NCBI GenBank assembly: GCA_016720805.1
Contig: JADKJZ010000015.1
Location: 102,501-166,500, forward strand
DNA: 64,000 nt
Direction: 5' to 3'
Source: Gemmatimonadota bacterium
GTDB lineage: Bacteria > Gemmatimonadota > Gemmatimonadetes > Gemmatimonadales > GWC2-71-9
Shown here one piece after another: positions 40,265 through 50,300 of the stretch (within the stretch, counting starts at the first letter, position 1; each line of letters opens with the position of its first letter). The notes beneath the pieces were generated by a model. The model was given only the letters and a program-made list of their open reading frames with translations, was not told the DNA's origin and searched no databases. The position numbers and the translations under genes were made by a program.

Positions 40265-40656
40265 CCCTGCCGAATCCGGTGCAGCAATTCTTCTCGATCG
40301 GCGAGGTGTGTGCCCTCACCGATCTCAAGCCGCACGTGTTGCGCTACTGGGAGAGCCAGTTTCGCTTCCTGAATCCGGCGAAGAATCGCTCGGGCAATCG
40401 CGTGTACAAGTCGCGCGAAGTCGAGATGATCATGCTGGTGAAGCATCTCCTGTACACGGAGAAGTTCACCATCGAGGGCGCGCGTCAGCGTCTTGACGCC
40501 TACCGTCGCACCGGCGAGCTCAAGAACGCGGCACGGGCGGCGATGCGTTGGGAGACGGTGCAGGAAGTCCGCGCCTCGCTCGACGACGTGCTCGCAGTCC
40601 TCGAGGGACGCGAGCCCGCGATCCGTGCCCAGCCCGCCGATGAAGAGGTCGGGTAA
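40255..40656 (+). CDS. MerR-family transcriptional regulator
   Basis: 133 aa. The winged-helix domain FFSIGEVCALTDLKPHVLRYWESQF (residues ~12-36, shown in part) is the MerR DNA-binding type. The C-terminal helical part is short and has no visible metal-binding cysteines. This subgroup, found next to gpsA/surE in related genomes, has no assigned inducer. Overlaps gpsA by ten bases. Confidence 0.85.
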   Translation: MDMTLPNPVQQFFSIGEVCALTDLKPHVLRYWESQFRFLNPAKNRSGNRVYKSREVEMIMLVKHLLYTEKFTIEGARQRLDAYRRTGELKNAARAAMRWETVQEVRASLDDVLAVLEGREPAIRAQPADEEVG

Positions 40657-40657
40657 C

Positions 40658-41407
40658 ATGCACATTCTCGTCGTGAACGATGACGGCATCCTCTCGCCCG
40701 GGATCCAGGTCCTCGCCGAAGCGTGCCAGACGGTGGCGCATGTGACGGTGGTGGCGCCCGATCGGGAGCAGAGCGCCCAGAGCCATGCCTTGACGCTCAC
40801 ACGACCGCTGCGTCCCGTGGCGCGCCCCGATGGCAGTTGGCAGGTCGACGGGACGCCCACCGATTGCGTGCTGCTGGCGCTCGAGGCGTTGATGCCCGAG
40901 CAGCCGGCGTTCGTCTTCTCCGGGATCAACCACGGCCCGAACATGGGCGAGGATGTGCTGTACAGCGGGACCGTTTCCGCGGCGATGGAGGCCGTGGTGC
41001 TCGGCATCCCGGGCGTCGCGATCTCCTTTGCGGGTCGGCGCGAGGATCTGCTCCCCGGCTACGCGCCCATCCTGGCCAAGCTGGTCAAGCGGATCACCAC
41101 ACTCGACAACTATCCTCGCAACACGCTGCTCAATATCAACCTCCCCGAAGTTCCGGCCGACGAGGTCAAGGGGATCACGGTTGCCCGCCTCGGCTCGCGG
41201 GTCTTCGAGGGGTCGGTGGCCCGCCAGAAGGATCCGTGGGGCCGCGAGGTCTTCTGGATCGGCGGGGGCACCATCACGTGGAGCGGCGAGCTCGACACCG
41301 ACCACGCGGCCGTCGCGGCGGGGTACATCGCCGTGACCCCGCTGCAACTCGACCTCACGAATCACACGCTCCTCGAAACGGTCCGCGGATGGCGCCTGGA
41401 GGAGTAG
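40658..41407 (+). CDS. surE: 5'/3'-nucleotidase SurE
   Basis: 249 aa. ILVVNDDGILSPGI (residues ~3-16) is the metal-binding loop, and PDREQSAQSHALTL and SGINHGPNMGEDVLYSGTV are the other SurE motifs. It removes phosphate from nucleoside monophosphates and is often encoded with pcm, as here. The ATG at 40658 follows the MerR stop by one base. Confidence 0.95.
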   Translation: MHILVVNDDGILSPGIQVLAEACQTVAHVTVVAPDREQSAQSHALTLTRPLRPVARPDGSWQVDGTPTDCVLLALEALMPEQPAFVFSGINHGPNMGEDVLYSGTVSAAMEAVVLGIPGVAISFAGRREDLLPGYAPILAKLVKRITTLDNYPRNTLLNINLPEVPADEVKGITVARLGSRVFEGSVARQKDPWGREVFWIGGGTITWSGELDTDHAAVAAGYIAVTPLQLDLTNHTLLETVRGWRLEE

Positions 41408-41408
41408 C

Positions 41409-42068
41409 GTGAGCGACGGCTATGTCGGCTACCGCTCCGCGCTGGTCGAGGCGCTGCAGCGCAAGGGCATCCGCGACATGGCGGTGCTGCGCGCGGTGGC
41501 CACCGTGCCGCGCCATCACTTCGTGCCGGAATCGCTGCGACACCGGGCGTACGAGGACGAGGCGCTGCCGATCGGCAGCGGCCAGACCATCTCCCAGCCC
41601 TACGTGCAGGCCCGCTCCTGTGAGTTGCTGGCCCTCACCGGGCGCGAGCGCGTGCTGGAGATCGGCACCGGTTCGGGCTACCAGACCGCCCTCTTGTCGA
41701 TGCTGGCCGAGAGCGTCTTCTCGATCGAACGAGTGCCCGAGCTCGCGCGGCGTGCGCATGACACCCTGCGCTCGCTGGGTGACTACGAGAATGTCTCGGT
41801 GATGCATGCCGATGGCACCCTCGGCTGGAAGCCGAATGCACCGTACCAGGCGATTGTCGTCGCCGCGGCATCGCCCGCCGTGCCGAAGCCGCTGGTCGAG
41901 CAACTGGCGCCAGGGGGACGATTGGTGATCCCGGTCGGGTCGCAGGAAGGGCAGGTGTTGACGTTGGTGACGCGTGATCCCGATGGACCAGGGTACGCCG
42001 AGCAGGCCATCCACGACGTCCGGTTCGTCCCGCTGCTGGGCGAATTCGGCTTTTCCCCGCAGGATTGA
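41409..42068 (+). CDS. pcm: Protein-L-isoaspartate O-methyltransferase
   Basis: 219 aa from a GTG one base after surE. The AdoMet loop VLEIGTGSGYQTALLS (residues ~78-93) and the Pcm motif GSGQTISQPYV are present, and ALLSMLAESVFSIERV follows. It starts repair of isoaspartyl residues in aged proteins. The surE-pcm pair matches a common stationary-phase arrangement. Confidence 0.95.
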   Translation: MSDGYVGYRSALVEALQRKGIRDMAVLRAVATVPRHHFVPESLRHRAYEDEALPIGSGQTISQPYVQARSCELLALTGRERVLEIGTGSGYQTALLSMLAESVFSIERVPELARRAHDTLRSLGDYENVSVMHADGTLGWKPNAPYQAIVVAAASPAVPKPLVEQLAPGGRLVIPVGSQEGQVLTLVTRDPDGPGYAEQAIHDVRFVPLLGEFGFSPQD

Positions 42069-42719
42069 ATGGAATTCCTCAAGACGTTCGTCGACTATTT
42101 CCTGCACCTCGACGTCCATCTCGGGGAGCTGCTTCGCTCGTACGGGAACTGGACGTACGGCATCCTCTTCCTGATCGTCTTCGTCGAAACCGGTGTGGTG
42201 ATCATGCCGCTGCTTCCCGGGGACTCCTTGCTCTTTGCCGCGGGGACCTTCGCGGCACTCGGCGACCTGAATCCGTGGGTACTGAACCTGATTCTGGTGG
42301 TGGCAGCAGTCCTCGGCGACGGCGTCAACTATCACATCGGCAAGGCGATCGGCCCGCGCGCCTTTTCGGGGAAGATCCGTTTCCTGAAGAAGGAGTACCT
42401 CGACCAGACGCAGGCCTTCTACGACAAGCACGGCGGAAAGACGATCATCCTGGCGCGCTTCATCCCCATCATCCGCACCTTTGCCCCGTTCGTGGCCGGC
42501 ATCGGGACGATGACCTATCCCCGCTTCCTGGCGTACAACGTCATCGGCGCGGTGGCGTGGGTCACCTCCTTCGTCTGGATCGGCTATGGCTTCGGGAATA
42601 TCCCGGCGGTCAAGGAGCGCTTCTCGTTGGTGATCCTGGGGATCATCGGCGTCTCCGTCCTGCCGATTGCGCTGGAGGTGCTGAAAGGGTGGCGAGCACG
42701 GCGGCGGCCCGTCGCCTGA
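42069..42719 (+). CDS. DedA/SNARE-associated family membrane protein
   Basis: 216 aa with about five membrane segments. FVETGVVIMPLLPGDSLLFAAG and ARFIPIIRTFAPFVAGIGTM are the two DedA signatures, the second with the functional arginines. DedA proteins are linked to lipid carrier (undecaprenyl phosphate) recycling or flipping and proton-motive-force maintenance. It follows the pcm stop without gap. Confidence 0.93.
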   Translation: MEFLKTFVDYFLHLDVHLGELLRSYGNWTYGILFLIVFVETGVVIMPLLPGDSLLFAAGTFAALGDLNPWVLNLILVVAAVLGDGVNYHIGKAIGPRAFSGKIRFLKKEYLDQTQAFYDKHGGKTIILARFIPIIRTFAPFVAGIGTMTYPRFLAYNVIGAVAWVTSFVWIGYGFGNIPAVKERFSLVILGIIGVSVLPIALEVLKGWRARRRPVA

Positions 42720-42774
42720 GCAGGTTGATGTTCCGTTGTGCAACCGTAGGCCCCGCTAACGCGTCAGAGCGGGT

Positions 42775-43716
42775 ATGACGCACTCACTCCGACTCCTCAT
42801 GGCGATCTCGCTGGCGGCCCTCCCGCACCGCGGCGCGTCCCCCTTTGCCTACGACCGCCACGCCCCGTTGCGGGTCGCCGACTCCCTCTGGAAGCAGCAG
42901 GACGGGGTCGAGATCCGGGCGATCCGCTTCGATTCCCCCAAGGGCGGCCGGGTGACCGGTCTCCTCTTCCTGCCCGGCAACGGTGGTCGCCATCCCGGCA
43001 TCCTGCTCGGCCATGGTGCGCCGGGAGACAGCCGGAGCGAGCGGGCGGTGGAGATGGGGGTCGCCCTCGCGAGGGCGGGGACGGTGGTGCTCGCGATCGA
43101 CGCCCCCTTTGCGCGCCGGGGGGACGCACCGGTCACCTTCACCCCGTCGGATAGCGCGGATCAGGTGCAACTCGTGATCGACTCACGACGGGGGCTCGAC
43201 CTGCTGGTGGCACGGCCAGACATCGATCCCTCACGGCTCGGCTACGTCGGGACCTCCTATGGCGGGGCGCAGGGTGCGCTGCTGGTGGGAGTGGAACCCC
43301 GCCTGCGGGCGGCGGTGCTCCGCGTGGCGGATGGCGGATTCATCGCTCACTTCAGCGATCCGTGCGATCCCGCTGCACAGGCCGGGGCGACGATTCGCGG
43401 CTGCCTGATCTGGACGCTTCCCGAGGGAGGGCCGTCCGAGGCCGAACGGGAGCGTTGGGCGGCAGCGATGCGCCCGATCGAACCGATCGAGTATATCGGG
43501 AGGGCGCGGGCCAGGATCCTGTTTCAGAGCGGACGGCAGGACGCATCGGTCCTTCCGGTCCGTGCGGCCCGTCTTCATCAGGCCGCCCCGGCAGGCAGCG
43601 TGGTAGAATGGTATGACTCCGGTCACCGCCTGCCGGCTGAGGCGACGGCGTCGGCGCTCAGCTTCCTGGCACGCGCGCTCGGGACACTGGCGCCCGCCGC
43701 GGCCTCCAGCCGTTGA
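42775..43716 (+). CDS. Exported alpha/beta hydrolase
   Basis: 313 aa. A short N-terminal hydrophobic leader (LRLLMAISLAALPHRG) suggests export. YVGTSYGGAQGALL near residue 160 is a G-x-S-x-G nucleophile elbow; the acid is likely in RQDASVLPV and the base in YDSGHRLPAEA. The fold resembles dienelactone hydrolase/prolyl-peptidase-like esterases. The substrate is unknown. Fifty-five bases after dedA, probably its own unit. Confidence 0.85.
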   Translation: MTHSLRLLMAISLAALPHRGASPFAYDRHAPLRVADSLWKQQDGVEIRAIRFDSPKGGRVTGLLFLPGNGGRHPGILLGHGAPGDSRSERAVEMGVALARAGTVVLAIDAPFARRGDAPVTFTPSDSADQVQLVIDSRRGLDLLVARPDIDPSRLGYVGTSYGGAQGALLVGVEPRLRAAVLRVADGGFIAHFSDPCDPAAQAGATIRGCLIWTLPEGGPSEAERERWAAAMRPIEPIEYIGRARARILFQSGRQDASVLPVRAARLHQAAPAGSVVEWYDSGHRLPAEATASALSFLARALGTLAPAAASSR

Positions 43717-43762
43717 TGGATCGCGGGGCCGGGGACCCCATTCTGTCGGAGGGTCGGGGCGT

Positions 43763-43768
43763 TAGATT
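43763..43768 (+). promoter_or_regulatory. Likely -10 box of tRNA-Arg
   Basis: TAGATT ends ten bases before the tRNA, nearly the same geometry as TATCTT before tRNA-Gly. No good -35 match is seen 16-18 bases upstream. Confidence 0.45.
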
Positions 43769-43778
43769 CTTCGGATGC

Positions 43779-43851
43779 GCCCCCGTAGCTCAGCTGGATA
43801 GAGCGGACGCCTCCTAAGCGTCAGGTCGGCAGTTCGAATCTGCCCGGGGCA
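43779..43851 (+). tRNA. tRNA-Arg (CCT), acceptor stem one base short on the 3' side
   Basis: D arm TAGCTCAGCTGGATAGAGC, anticodon stem GACGC/GCGTC with loop CTCCTAA (anticodon CCT, reads AGG) and T arm GGCAGTTCGAATCTGCC are normal. The 5' acceptor strand is GCCCCCG, but the 3' strand is CGGGGC then A: four G against five C, so one base is bulged. Either a G is missing from the sequence or the gene is slightly damaged. Confidence 0.88.
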
Positions 43852-43949
43852 TGGAACCTGGGCCGACCCCGCCGCGTCGTACCGAAGGGTTGGCTCCTGC
43901 GACACGCAATGCGGTACCCATCGCACCTTTCCTGAGGGGCTCCGGCGTC

Positions 43950-44640
43950 ATGCATTCCCGATCACGACCCTGGTCCATCGTGGTAGCCGCGCTCGCATTC
44001 GCGGGATGTGCCACCGCAAGCGCACGCCCGGCACCGGTGGCGCCCGCTCCCGCGACCACGTCAGCAATTCTTGGTGGCGACCCCGGGAGCATCGCGCGCG
44101 CGCGCCGACAGCATCCGGTACCCCTACACGGCCGCCGACATCCATTTCATGACCGGGATGATCGGCCACCACGCGCAGGCGATCGACATGGCCCGGTGGG
44201 CGCCGACTCACGGCGCCTCCGAGTCGATGAAGGTGCTCGCCGCACGGATCATCAATGCGCAGCAGGACGAGATCGTCATCATGCAGCGCTGGCTCCGGGA
44301 CCGACAGCTGCCGGTCCCCGAGGCGAAGGCCGGGCCGATGATGATGCAAATGGGGGGCATGGCGCACGAGATGTTGATGCCGGGGATGCTGACCGAGGCG
44401 CAGATGAAGGAGCTCGATCAGGCTCGCGGACTCGAATTCGACCGGCTCTTTCTCCAGTTCATGATCCAGCACCACCGCGGGGCGGTGTCCATGGTGAAGG
44501 ACCTCTTCGCCACCGACGGGGCCGGCCAGAACGAAACCGTCTTCAAGTTTGCCTCCGACGTCAACACCGACCAGACGACGGAGATTGCCAGGATGGAGCG
44601 CATGCTCGCCACGATTCTCTTCGAGAAGCGCGCTCCCTGA
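43950..44640 (+). pseudogene. DUF305 lipoprotein, frame broken in a CG repeat
   Basis: The ATG at 43950 opens a lipoprotein signal (IVVAALAFAGCATASA, lipobox cysteine) that runs in one frame to about 44105. The DUF305 body continues in the next frame (YPYTAADIHFMTGMIGHHAQAIDMARW... to 44640) with paired MIGHHAQA and IQHHRGAVSM motifs typical of DUF305/ferritin-like helices. The switch falls in (CG)6 at 44093-44104; adding one CG unit would restore a 230-aa protein. DUF305 proteins are exported and often linked to metal handling. A body-only start (GTG 44008) would lack a signal peptide. LVIVD gene follows by 35 bases. Confidence 0.82.
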
Positions 44641-44675
44641 GTCGTTCCGTTTCCCTCCACCCCCAGGAGTCCTCC

Positions 44676-46646
44676 ATGACGATTCGTACCACCCAGATCG
44701 CGCTGCTGTTCGGCGCCGGTGTATTGGCCGGTTGCGCCGGCGGCGGCACTGGCGGCAGTGCATCGCCCGCGCCGATCGCGTTCACGGCTTCGCCGCGCCC
44801 CGACCCGCGTGTCGGCCTCAAGGCAGGCCTCTATGACGCCGGCGAGGCTTCCTGGAATATGCGGCTCGCGTCGACCACCAAGTCGCCGCCGAAGTTCGAA
44901 GGCTCGACCAACTCCGACCTCGCCTTCACCGGCAAGTATGCCATCCAGGGCAACTACAACGGCTACCAGGTCTGGGACATTTCCAACCCGGCCAAGCCGG
45001 TGCTGACCACGGCCTACTACTGCCCGGCCTCGCAGAGCGACGTCTCGGTCTACAAGAACCTCCTCTTCGTCTCCGGCGAAGGGATGACGGGCCGACTCGA
45101 TTGCGGCGCCCAGGGCGTCCCCACCGCGGTGAGCAAGGACCGCCTGCGTGGCCTCCGCATCTTCGACATCTCGGACATCAAGAACCCGAAGAATGTCGGC
45201 AACGTGCAGACCTGCCGCGGCTCGCACACCCACACGGTGCTCGAGGATCCGAAGGACAAGGCCAACGTCTACGTCTACATCTCGGGCTCGGCCGGCGTCC
45301 GTTCCGCCGAAGAACTCCCGGGCTGCGTCAACACCTCGCCCGACAAGGATCCGAATTCGGCGCTCTTCCGCATCGAAGTGATCAAGGTGCCGTTGGCCGA
45401 TCCCTCCAAGGCCGCCATCGTCTCGTCGCCGCGCATCTTCAACGACCTCACCGCGCCGAAGGGGCACGGGGCGTCACCGGCTGATGCCGCCGAAATGGCA
45501 AAGGCGAAGGCGGCCGGCGCGTTCATCGCCGACGTCGGTGGTGAGCAGATGATCCTGCCGTCCGGCTTCATCAAGCCGATGCTGGATTCCGTCGTGAAGT
45601 CCCGCGGCGGCACGGGGGCGCCAACCGGGGCGGACTCCAGCGCCCTCCGCGCCGCGCTGCCGGCCATGATCGCCAAGATGATCGGGCAGCAGGCCGGGCC
45701 GAGCAACGCGCCGCGCCCGGGACCGACGCAGTGCCATGACATCACCGTCTATCCCGGCATCGGGCTGGCCGGCGGGGCGTGCGAGGGCTACGGCCTGTTG
45801 CTCGATATCAGCAACCCCGTCAACCCGGTGCGCATTGCCGCCGCGGCCGACTCGAACTTCTCCTATTGGCATTCGGCGACGTTCAACAACGACGGCACCA
45901 AGGTGCTCTTCTCCGATGAGTGGGGCGGCGGTGGCGGGCCGAAGTGCCGCGCCGACGATCCGAAGCAGTGGGGGGCCGACGCGATCTTCTCGATCGAAAA
46001 CCGTCAGCTGAAGTTCCGCAGCTACTACAAGATGTCGGCGCCGCAGACCTCCCTCGAGAACTGCGTCGCGCACAACGGGTCGCTCATCCCGGTGCCGGGC
46101 CGCGACATCATGGTGCAGGCGTGGTACCAGGGCGGCATCTCGGTCTTCGATTGGACCGATGCCGCCCACCCGACCGAAATCGCCTTCTTCGACCGCGGTC
46201 CGATCGCGGCCGACCATGCGGCGAGCGGCGGGTCGTGGTCGGTGTACTGGTACAACGGGGTGATCGTCTCGTCCGAGATCGCGCGTGGCCTCGACGTCTT
46301 CGAGCTCGTGCCGAACGCGAACCTGACCCAGAACGAGATCGACGCCGCCAAGTCGGTGGTGCTCGATCACCTCAACACCCAGGGCCAGCCGAAGTACACC
46401 TGGGCGCCGACCTTTGCGCTTGCCCGCGCCTACACTGACCAGCTGGAGCGGTCGCGCGGACTCTCGTCGAGCCGAATTGCCTCGGTGCGGCAGGCACTGC
46501 TCCGCGCCGAACAGGCCAACGGCGCCGCGCGGCGCGATGCACTGACCGCGCTGGCCAACGAGGTGAATGGTGACGCCGGCAGCTCGAAGGACGCCCTGAA
46601 GGTCCGGGCCCTCTCGGCCGCGGTGCGGGACCTCGCCGCCAAGTAG
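44676..46646 (+). CDS. LVIVD-repeat (beta-propeller) lipoprotein
   Basis: 656 aa. The start at 44676 has AGGAG eight bases upstream and a lipoprotein signal (IALLFGAGVLAGCAGGG). Repeats of the type VWDISNPAKPVL, IFDISDIKNPKNV, LLDISNPVNPVRI and VFDWTDAAHPTEI mark LVIVD/beta-propeller blades. HSATFNNDGTKVLFSDEWGGGG and VAHNGSLIPVPGRD carry conserved His residues. The last ~90 residues are helical. It should be anchored in an envelope membrane; the biochemical function of this family is unknown. Probably co-transcribed with the DUF305 gene. Confidence 0.88.
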   Translation: MTIRTTQIALLFGAGVLAGCAGGGTGGSASPAPIAFTASPRPDPRVGLKAGLYDAGEASWNMRLASTTKSPPKFEGSTNSDLAFTGKYAIQGNYNGYQVWDISNPAKPVLTTAYYCPASQSDVSVYKNLLFVSGEGMTGRLDCGAQGVPTAVSKDRLRGLRIFDISDIKNPKNVGNVQTCRGSHTHTVLEDPKDKANVYVYISGSAGVRSAEELPGCVNTSPDKDPNSALFRIEVIKVPLADPSKAAIVSSPRIFNDLTAPKGHGASPADAAEMAKAKAAGAFIADVGGEQMILPSGFIKPMLDSVVKSRGGTGAPTGADSSALRAALPAMIAKMIGQQAGPSNAPRPGPTQCHDITVYPGIGLAGGACEGYGLLLDISNPVNPVRIAAAADSNFSYWHSATFNNDGTKVLFSDEWGGGGGPKCRADDPKQWGADAIFSIENRQLKFRSYYKMSAPQTSLENCVAHNGSLIPVPGRDIMVQAWYQGGISVFDWTDAAHPTEIAFFDRGPIAADHAASGGSWSVYWYNGVIVSSEIARGLDVFELVPNANLTQNEIDAAKSVVLDHLNTQGQPKYTWAPTFALARAYTDQLERSRGLSSSRIASVRQALLRAEQANGAARRDALTALANEVNGDAGSSKDALKVRALSAAVRDLAAK

Positions 46647-46674
46647 CACCACCCTTTCTTCAAGCGGGGGGCGT

Positions 46675-46693
46675 CGGCTTCAGGATGAAGCCG
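46675..46693 (+). terminator. Hairpin after the LVIVD gene
   Basis: CGGCTTCA and TGAAGCCG form a perfect 8-bp stem around GGA, 28 bases after the stop codon. No T-tract follows, so it may be a weak terminator or a stability hairpin. Confidence 0.45.
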
Positions 46694-46721
46694 GGGCCCC
46701 TTCGCCGTGGAGCCCCCTCCC

Positions 46722-47237
46722 ATGTCCGGTGAACTGATTGTCCTGCGTCTGCTCCATGTGGTCGGTGGCGTCGTCTGGGTTGGCGGCGTCGTGTTGATGC
46801 ATTTCGTCCTGCTCCCCTCGGTCACCCAGGCCGGCCCAGCCGCCGGTCCGGTGATGGCCGCGATCCCGCAGCAGCGGCTCTTCCGGTGGCTGCCCCCGAT
46901 CGCCGTCATCACGATGCTCGCAGGGCTCAGGCTGCTCTGGGTGACCTCGGCGGGTTTCGCGAAGGCCTACTTTCTGACCTGGCCCGGCCACACGTACTCG
47001 GTCGGGGCGCTGCTGGCGATCGTCGGCTTCATGATCGCCATGCTGGTGGGTCGGCCCAGCGCCATGCGCGCCGGGCAACTGGTGGGGCAGATGGCCGGCA
47101 TGAGCGACGAGGCTGAGCGGGCTCGGTTGCAGGCCGAAGTTGGCCGACTCCGGGCGCGCGCCGGCCGATTCGGCGCACTTTCCGTCGTCCTCCTGTTGAC
47201 GGCGACGGCCGCGATGGCGGTTGCCCGGTACCTGTAG
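46722..47237 (+). CDS. Integral membrane protein, CopD/DUF2269-like
   Basis: 171 aa from ATG at 46722; a GTG at 46707 would add five residues. Four membrane segments are apparent, starting LIVLRLLHVVGGVVWVGGVV with an early His in the first helix, followed by TMLAGLRLLWV, GALLAIVGFMIAMLVG and LSVVLLLTATAAMAVA. The first segment resembles copper-resistance CopD/DUF2269 proteins. Between helices 3 and 4 is a charged ~45-residue loop. Function unknown. Confidence 0.78.
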   Translation: MSGELIVLRLLHVVGGVVWVGGVVLMHFVLLPSVTQAGPAAGPVMAAIPQQRLFRWLPPIAVITMLAGLRLLWVTSAGFAKAYFLTWPGHTYSVGALLAIVGFMIAMLVGRPSAMRAGQLVGQMAGMSDEAERARLQAEVGRLRARAGRFGALSVVLLLTATAAMAVARYL

Positions 47238-47261
47238 GATGCCCGCCGCTTCCCCAGACGT

Positions 47262-47267
47262 TAGATT
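47262..47267 (+). promoter_or_regulatory. Candidate -10 box before the S9 peptidase gene
   Basis: TAGATT within GACGTTAGATTCGGG, 40 bases before the peptidase ATG; the same GTTAGATTC string precedes tRNA-Arg. No -35 is evident. Confidence 0.35.
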
Positions 47268-47307
47268 CGGGGGCTTTCCGCCCCCAACCTCGTCACCAGG
47301 TGTCTCG

Positions 47308-50300
47308 ATGCGATCGCGTTGCCTTCGTGCGTTCCTCATGTTGTCCGCCGTGGCCATTCCACTCCATGCGCAGGTCCAGAAGAAGGCGCTGACTCAGGCT
47401 GACTGGGATCGCTGGGAGTCGATTGGGGCCCCGACACTCTCCAACGACGGTCGCTGGGCCGCGTACACGATTCGTCCGCAGGTGGGCGACGGCCGCTATG
47501 TGGTCCGGGCCACCACCGGCAACACGGAATACACCATTCCGCTCGGCTACATCGCGCGCGCCAACAACAGCGTTCCCGCGCGCGGCGCGGCGGGCGGCGG
47601 GGCACCGGGCGGCGGTGCCCCTGCGGGGGGAAGTGGCCAGCTGACCGCGGATGGTCGATTTGCCATTGCGACCACGCAAGCGACCAAGGCCGAGGTGGAC
47701 CGCATCGCCAAGGCTGTCGCCGCGCTGAAAAATGCGCCGAAGCCGGCGGCCATGCCGGCGGGCGCGGCGCCGGCGCCTGCGGCCGCCGCACCGGACACGG
47801 TGACCCCGAAGGGGGCGCTCGTCATCCTCGATCTTCGGACCGGCGTCCAGACGGCGATCGTCGGGGCGCGCGGCCCGCGGTTGGCGAAGGAGAGCAGCAA
47901 CTGGATGATCTATACGCCGGACTCGGTTCGCGCCCCGGGCGACTCCACGGCATCGAATGGCCGTGGCGCGGCAGGTGGGCGCGGTGCGGGTGGCCGAGGC
48001 GCCACCGGGGCGGCCGCGTCGACGGGGCCACGGCGGACGTACGGCTCCACCATCACCTTGCGGAACATGGCGACCGGGGCCGAAGAGAAGATGGCGTACG
48101 TCGCGTCGTCGACCTTTGACGACAGCGCCAAGGTGCTGGTGTACACCATTGCCTCGCGGGACTCCACGCAGGACGGCATCTTCATCCGCAACCTCGCGAC
48201 GGGTACCACCACCACGGTGATGAAGGCGCCGGGCAACTACCGCGGCTTCAACTTCGACCGGGCCCAGCAGCAGTTCGTCTTCACGACCGATGCCGGTGCC
48301 GAGTTCGGCAAGCCGGAGCCGGTCGGGACGATCTACTACGGTTCGATCAAGAGCGGGACGGCCACCGCGCTGATCACGCCGGCGATGGTGCCGACCGGGC
48401 TCCGCATTCTTGCGACCACGACCGCGAGCTTCAGTCGGAACGGGACGGCGCTGCAGTTCACCATGTCACCGCCCGCGCCGGACACCATTCCGGCCGACTC
48501 GCTGAACGGGAAGGCGCGCTTCGACCTCTGGCACTGGAAGGATCCGCAGTTGCAGCCGGCGCAGCTCCTGAGCGCGGGCCGGGATCGGAGCAAGAGCTAC
48601 CAGACGATCTTCCATCTCGGCCCTGCGCCGAAGGCGGCACGGACCGTCAAGGGTCGCGACACGATGATGACCTTGGTCGGCGACAAACGGCTGGTCAAGC
48701 TCGCCGATGACACCGTGAGCGGCGTGCAACTCTCCGACGACGCGAAGGTCGGCGTCGCGACGAGCTCGGTGCGCTACGACATCGAGAAGATGTGGGGGGC
48801 TGGCGGCAACGACATCTACGTCGTCGATCCGGTCACCGGGATCCGCAAGCAGATCGCCACCCAGGTGCAGACGGGTGGGCAGCTCTCCCCCGATGCGAAG
48901 TATGCCTACTACTTCGATCGCGGGAACTGGTACGCCTATCAGCTCGCCACCAACACGCTCCTCAACGTCACGGCGCAGGTGAAGGGTGTGCGCTTCGACC
49001 AGGAGACCTGGAGCACGCCGGACGAGCCAGCGGCCTGGGGTGTGGCGGGCTGGACCAAGGGCGACAAGTCGGTCCTGGTCTATGACCGCTTCGACGTCTG
49101 GGAACTCGATCCGACCGGGGCGAAGGCGCCGGTCATGGTGACCGATTCGGTCGGTCGTCGTGAGCATACCGCCTTCCGGCTCGTCGACCTGAATCGCGAT
49201 CGCGAGGAGGATCGCTTCATCGACCCGAGCAAGCCGCTCTATTTCCGCGCCTTCTCCGAGGCCACCAAGGGCAGCGGCTATTACCGGGATCGGCTCGACG
49301 TGAAGGGTGCGCCGGAGAAGATCATCTTCGGTGACTATGCCTATGGCCAGCCGACCAAGGCGAAAGCGGCCGACGTCTACCTGATGACGCGCGGCACCTT
49401 CGTGGAATTTCCGAATCTCTGGGTCGGACCGTCGCTCACCCAGCTGACCCAGATCACCGACATGAATCCCTGGCAGAAGGAGTACAACTGGGGGACGGCC
49501 GAACTCGTGAGCTGGCTCAGCGAGGACGGCGTGCCCCTGCAGGGCATTCTGTACAAGCCGGAGAACTTCGACGCTTCGAAGAAGTATCCGCTGATCGCGT
49601 ACAACTACGAGGATCTCTCCGACGGCCTCTACAGCTACGTCCCGCCGACGGGCCGGAACATCATCAACGCGACGCACTATGCCTCGAACGGCTACCTCGT
49701 GTTCATGCCGGACATCCACTACGAGGAAGGCCATCCGGGGGAGAGTGCCCGCAAGTCGATCGTGCCGGGTGTGCAGATGCTGCTGGCGCGTGGCTACGTC
49801 GACCCGAAGGGCCTCGGCATCCAGGGACAGTCGTGGGGCGGCTACCAGGCGGCCTACATCGTCACGCAGACCTCGTTGTTCTCGGCGGCGATGGCCGGCG
49901 CTCCGGTGTCGAACATGACCTCGGCGTACGGCGGCATCCGCTGGGGGTCCGGCCTGGCCCGTGCCTTCCAGTACGAGAAGGGGCAGAGCCGCATCGGCAA
50001 GTCGCTGTGGGAGGCGCAGGATCTCTACCTCGAGAACTCGCCGCTCTTCCACCTGCAGCGCGTCACCACGCCGCTCTTCATCATGGCCAACGACCAGGAC
50101 GACGCGGTGCCCTGGTGGCAGGGGATCGAGCTCTTCGTCGGCCTCCGCCGGTTGAACAAGGAGGTGTACCTCATCAACTACAACGGTGACGTGCACAACC
50201 CGGCTTCGCGCGCGAACCAGAAGGACATCGCGATGCGGATGCAGCAGTTCTTCGACAACAAGCTGAAGGGCGCCCCGGCCCCCGACTGGATGGTCAAGGG

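Noticed and set aside
43851..46646. A single 931-codon frame covering the DUF305 signal and the LVIVD protein
   Set aside because: The middle ~190 codons are the wrong frame of DUF305; the LVIVD protein has its own ribosome site and lipoprotein signal at 44676.
47575..47640. Gly/Ala/Pro-rich coding repeats in the S9 peptidase as a possible minisatellite
   Set aside because: The units are irregular at DNA level and keep frame; they look like a flexible loop insert rather than a tandem repeat locus.
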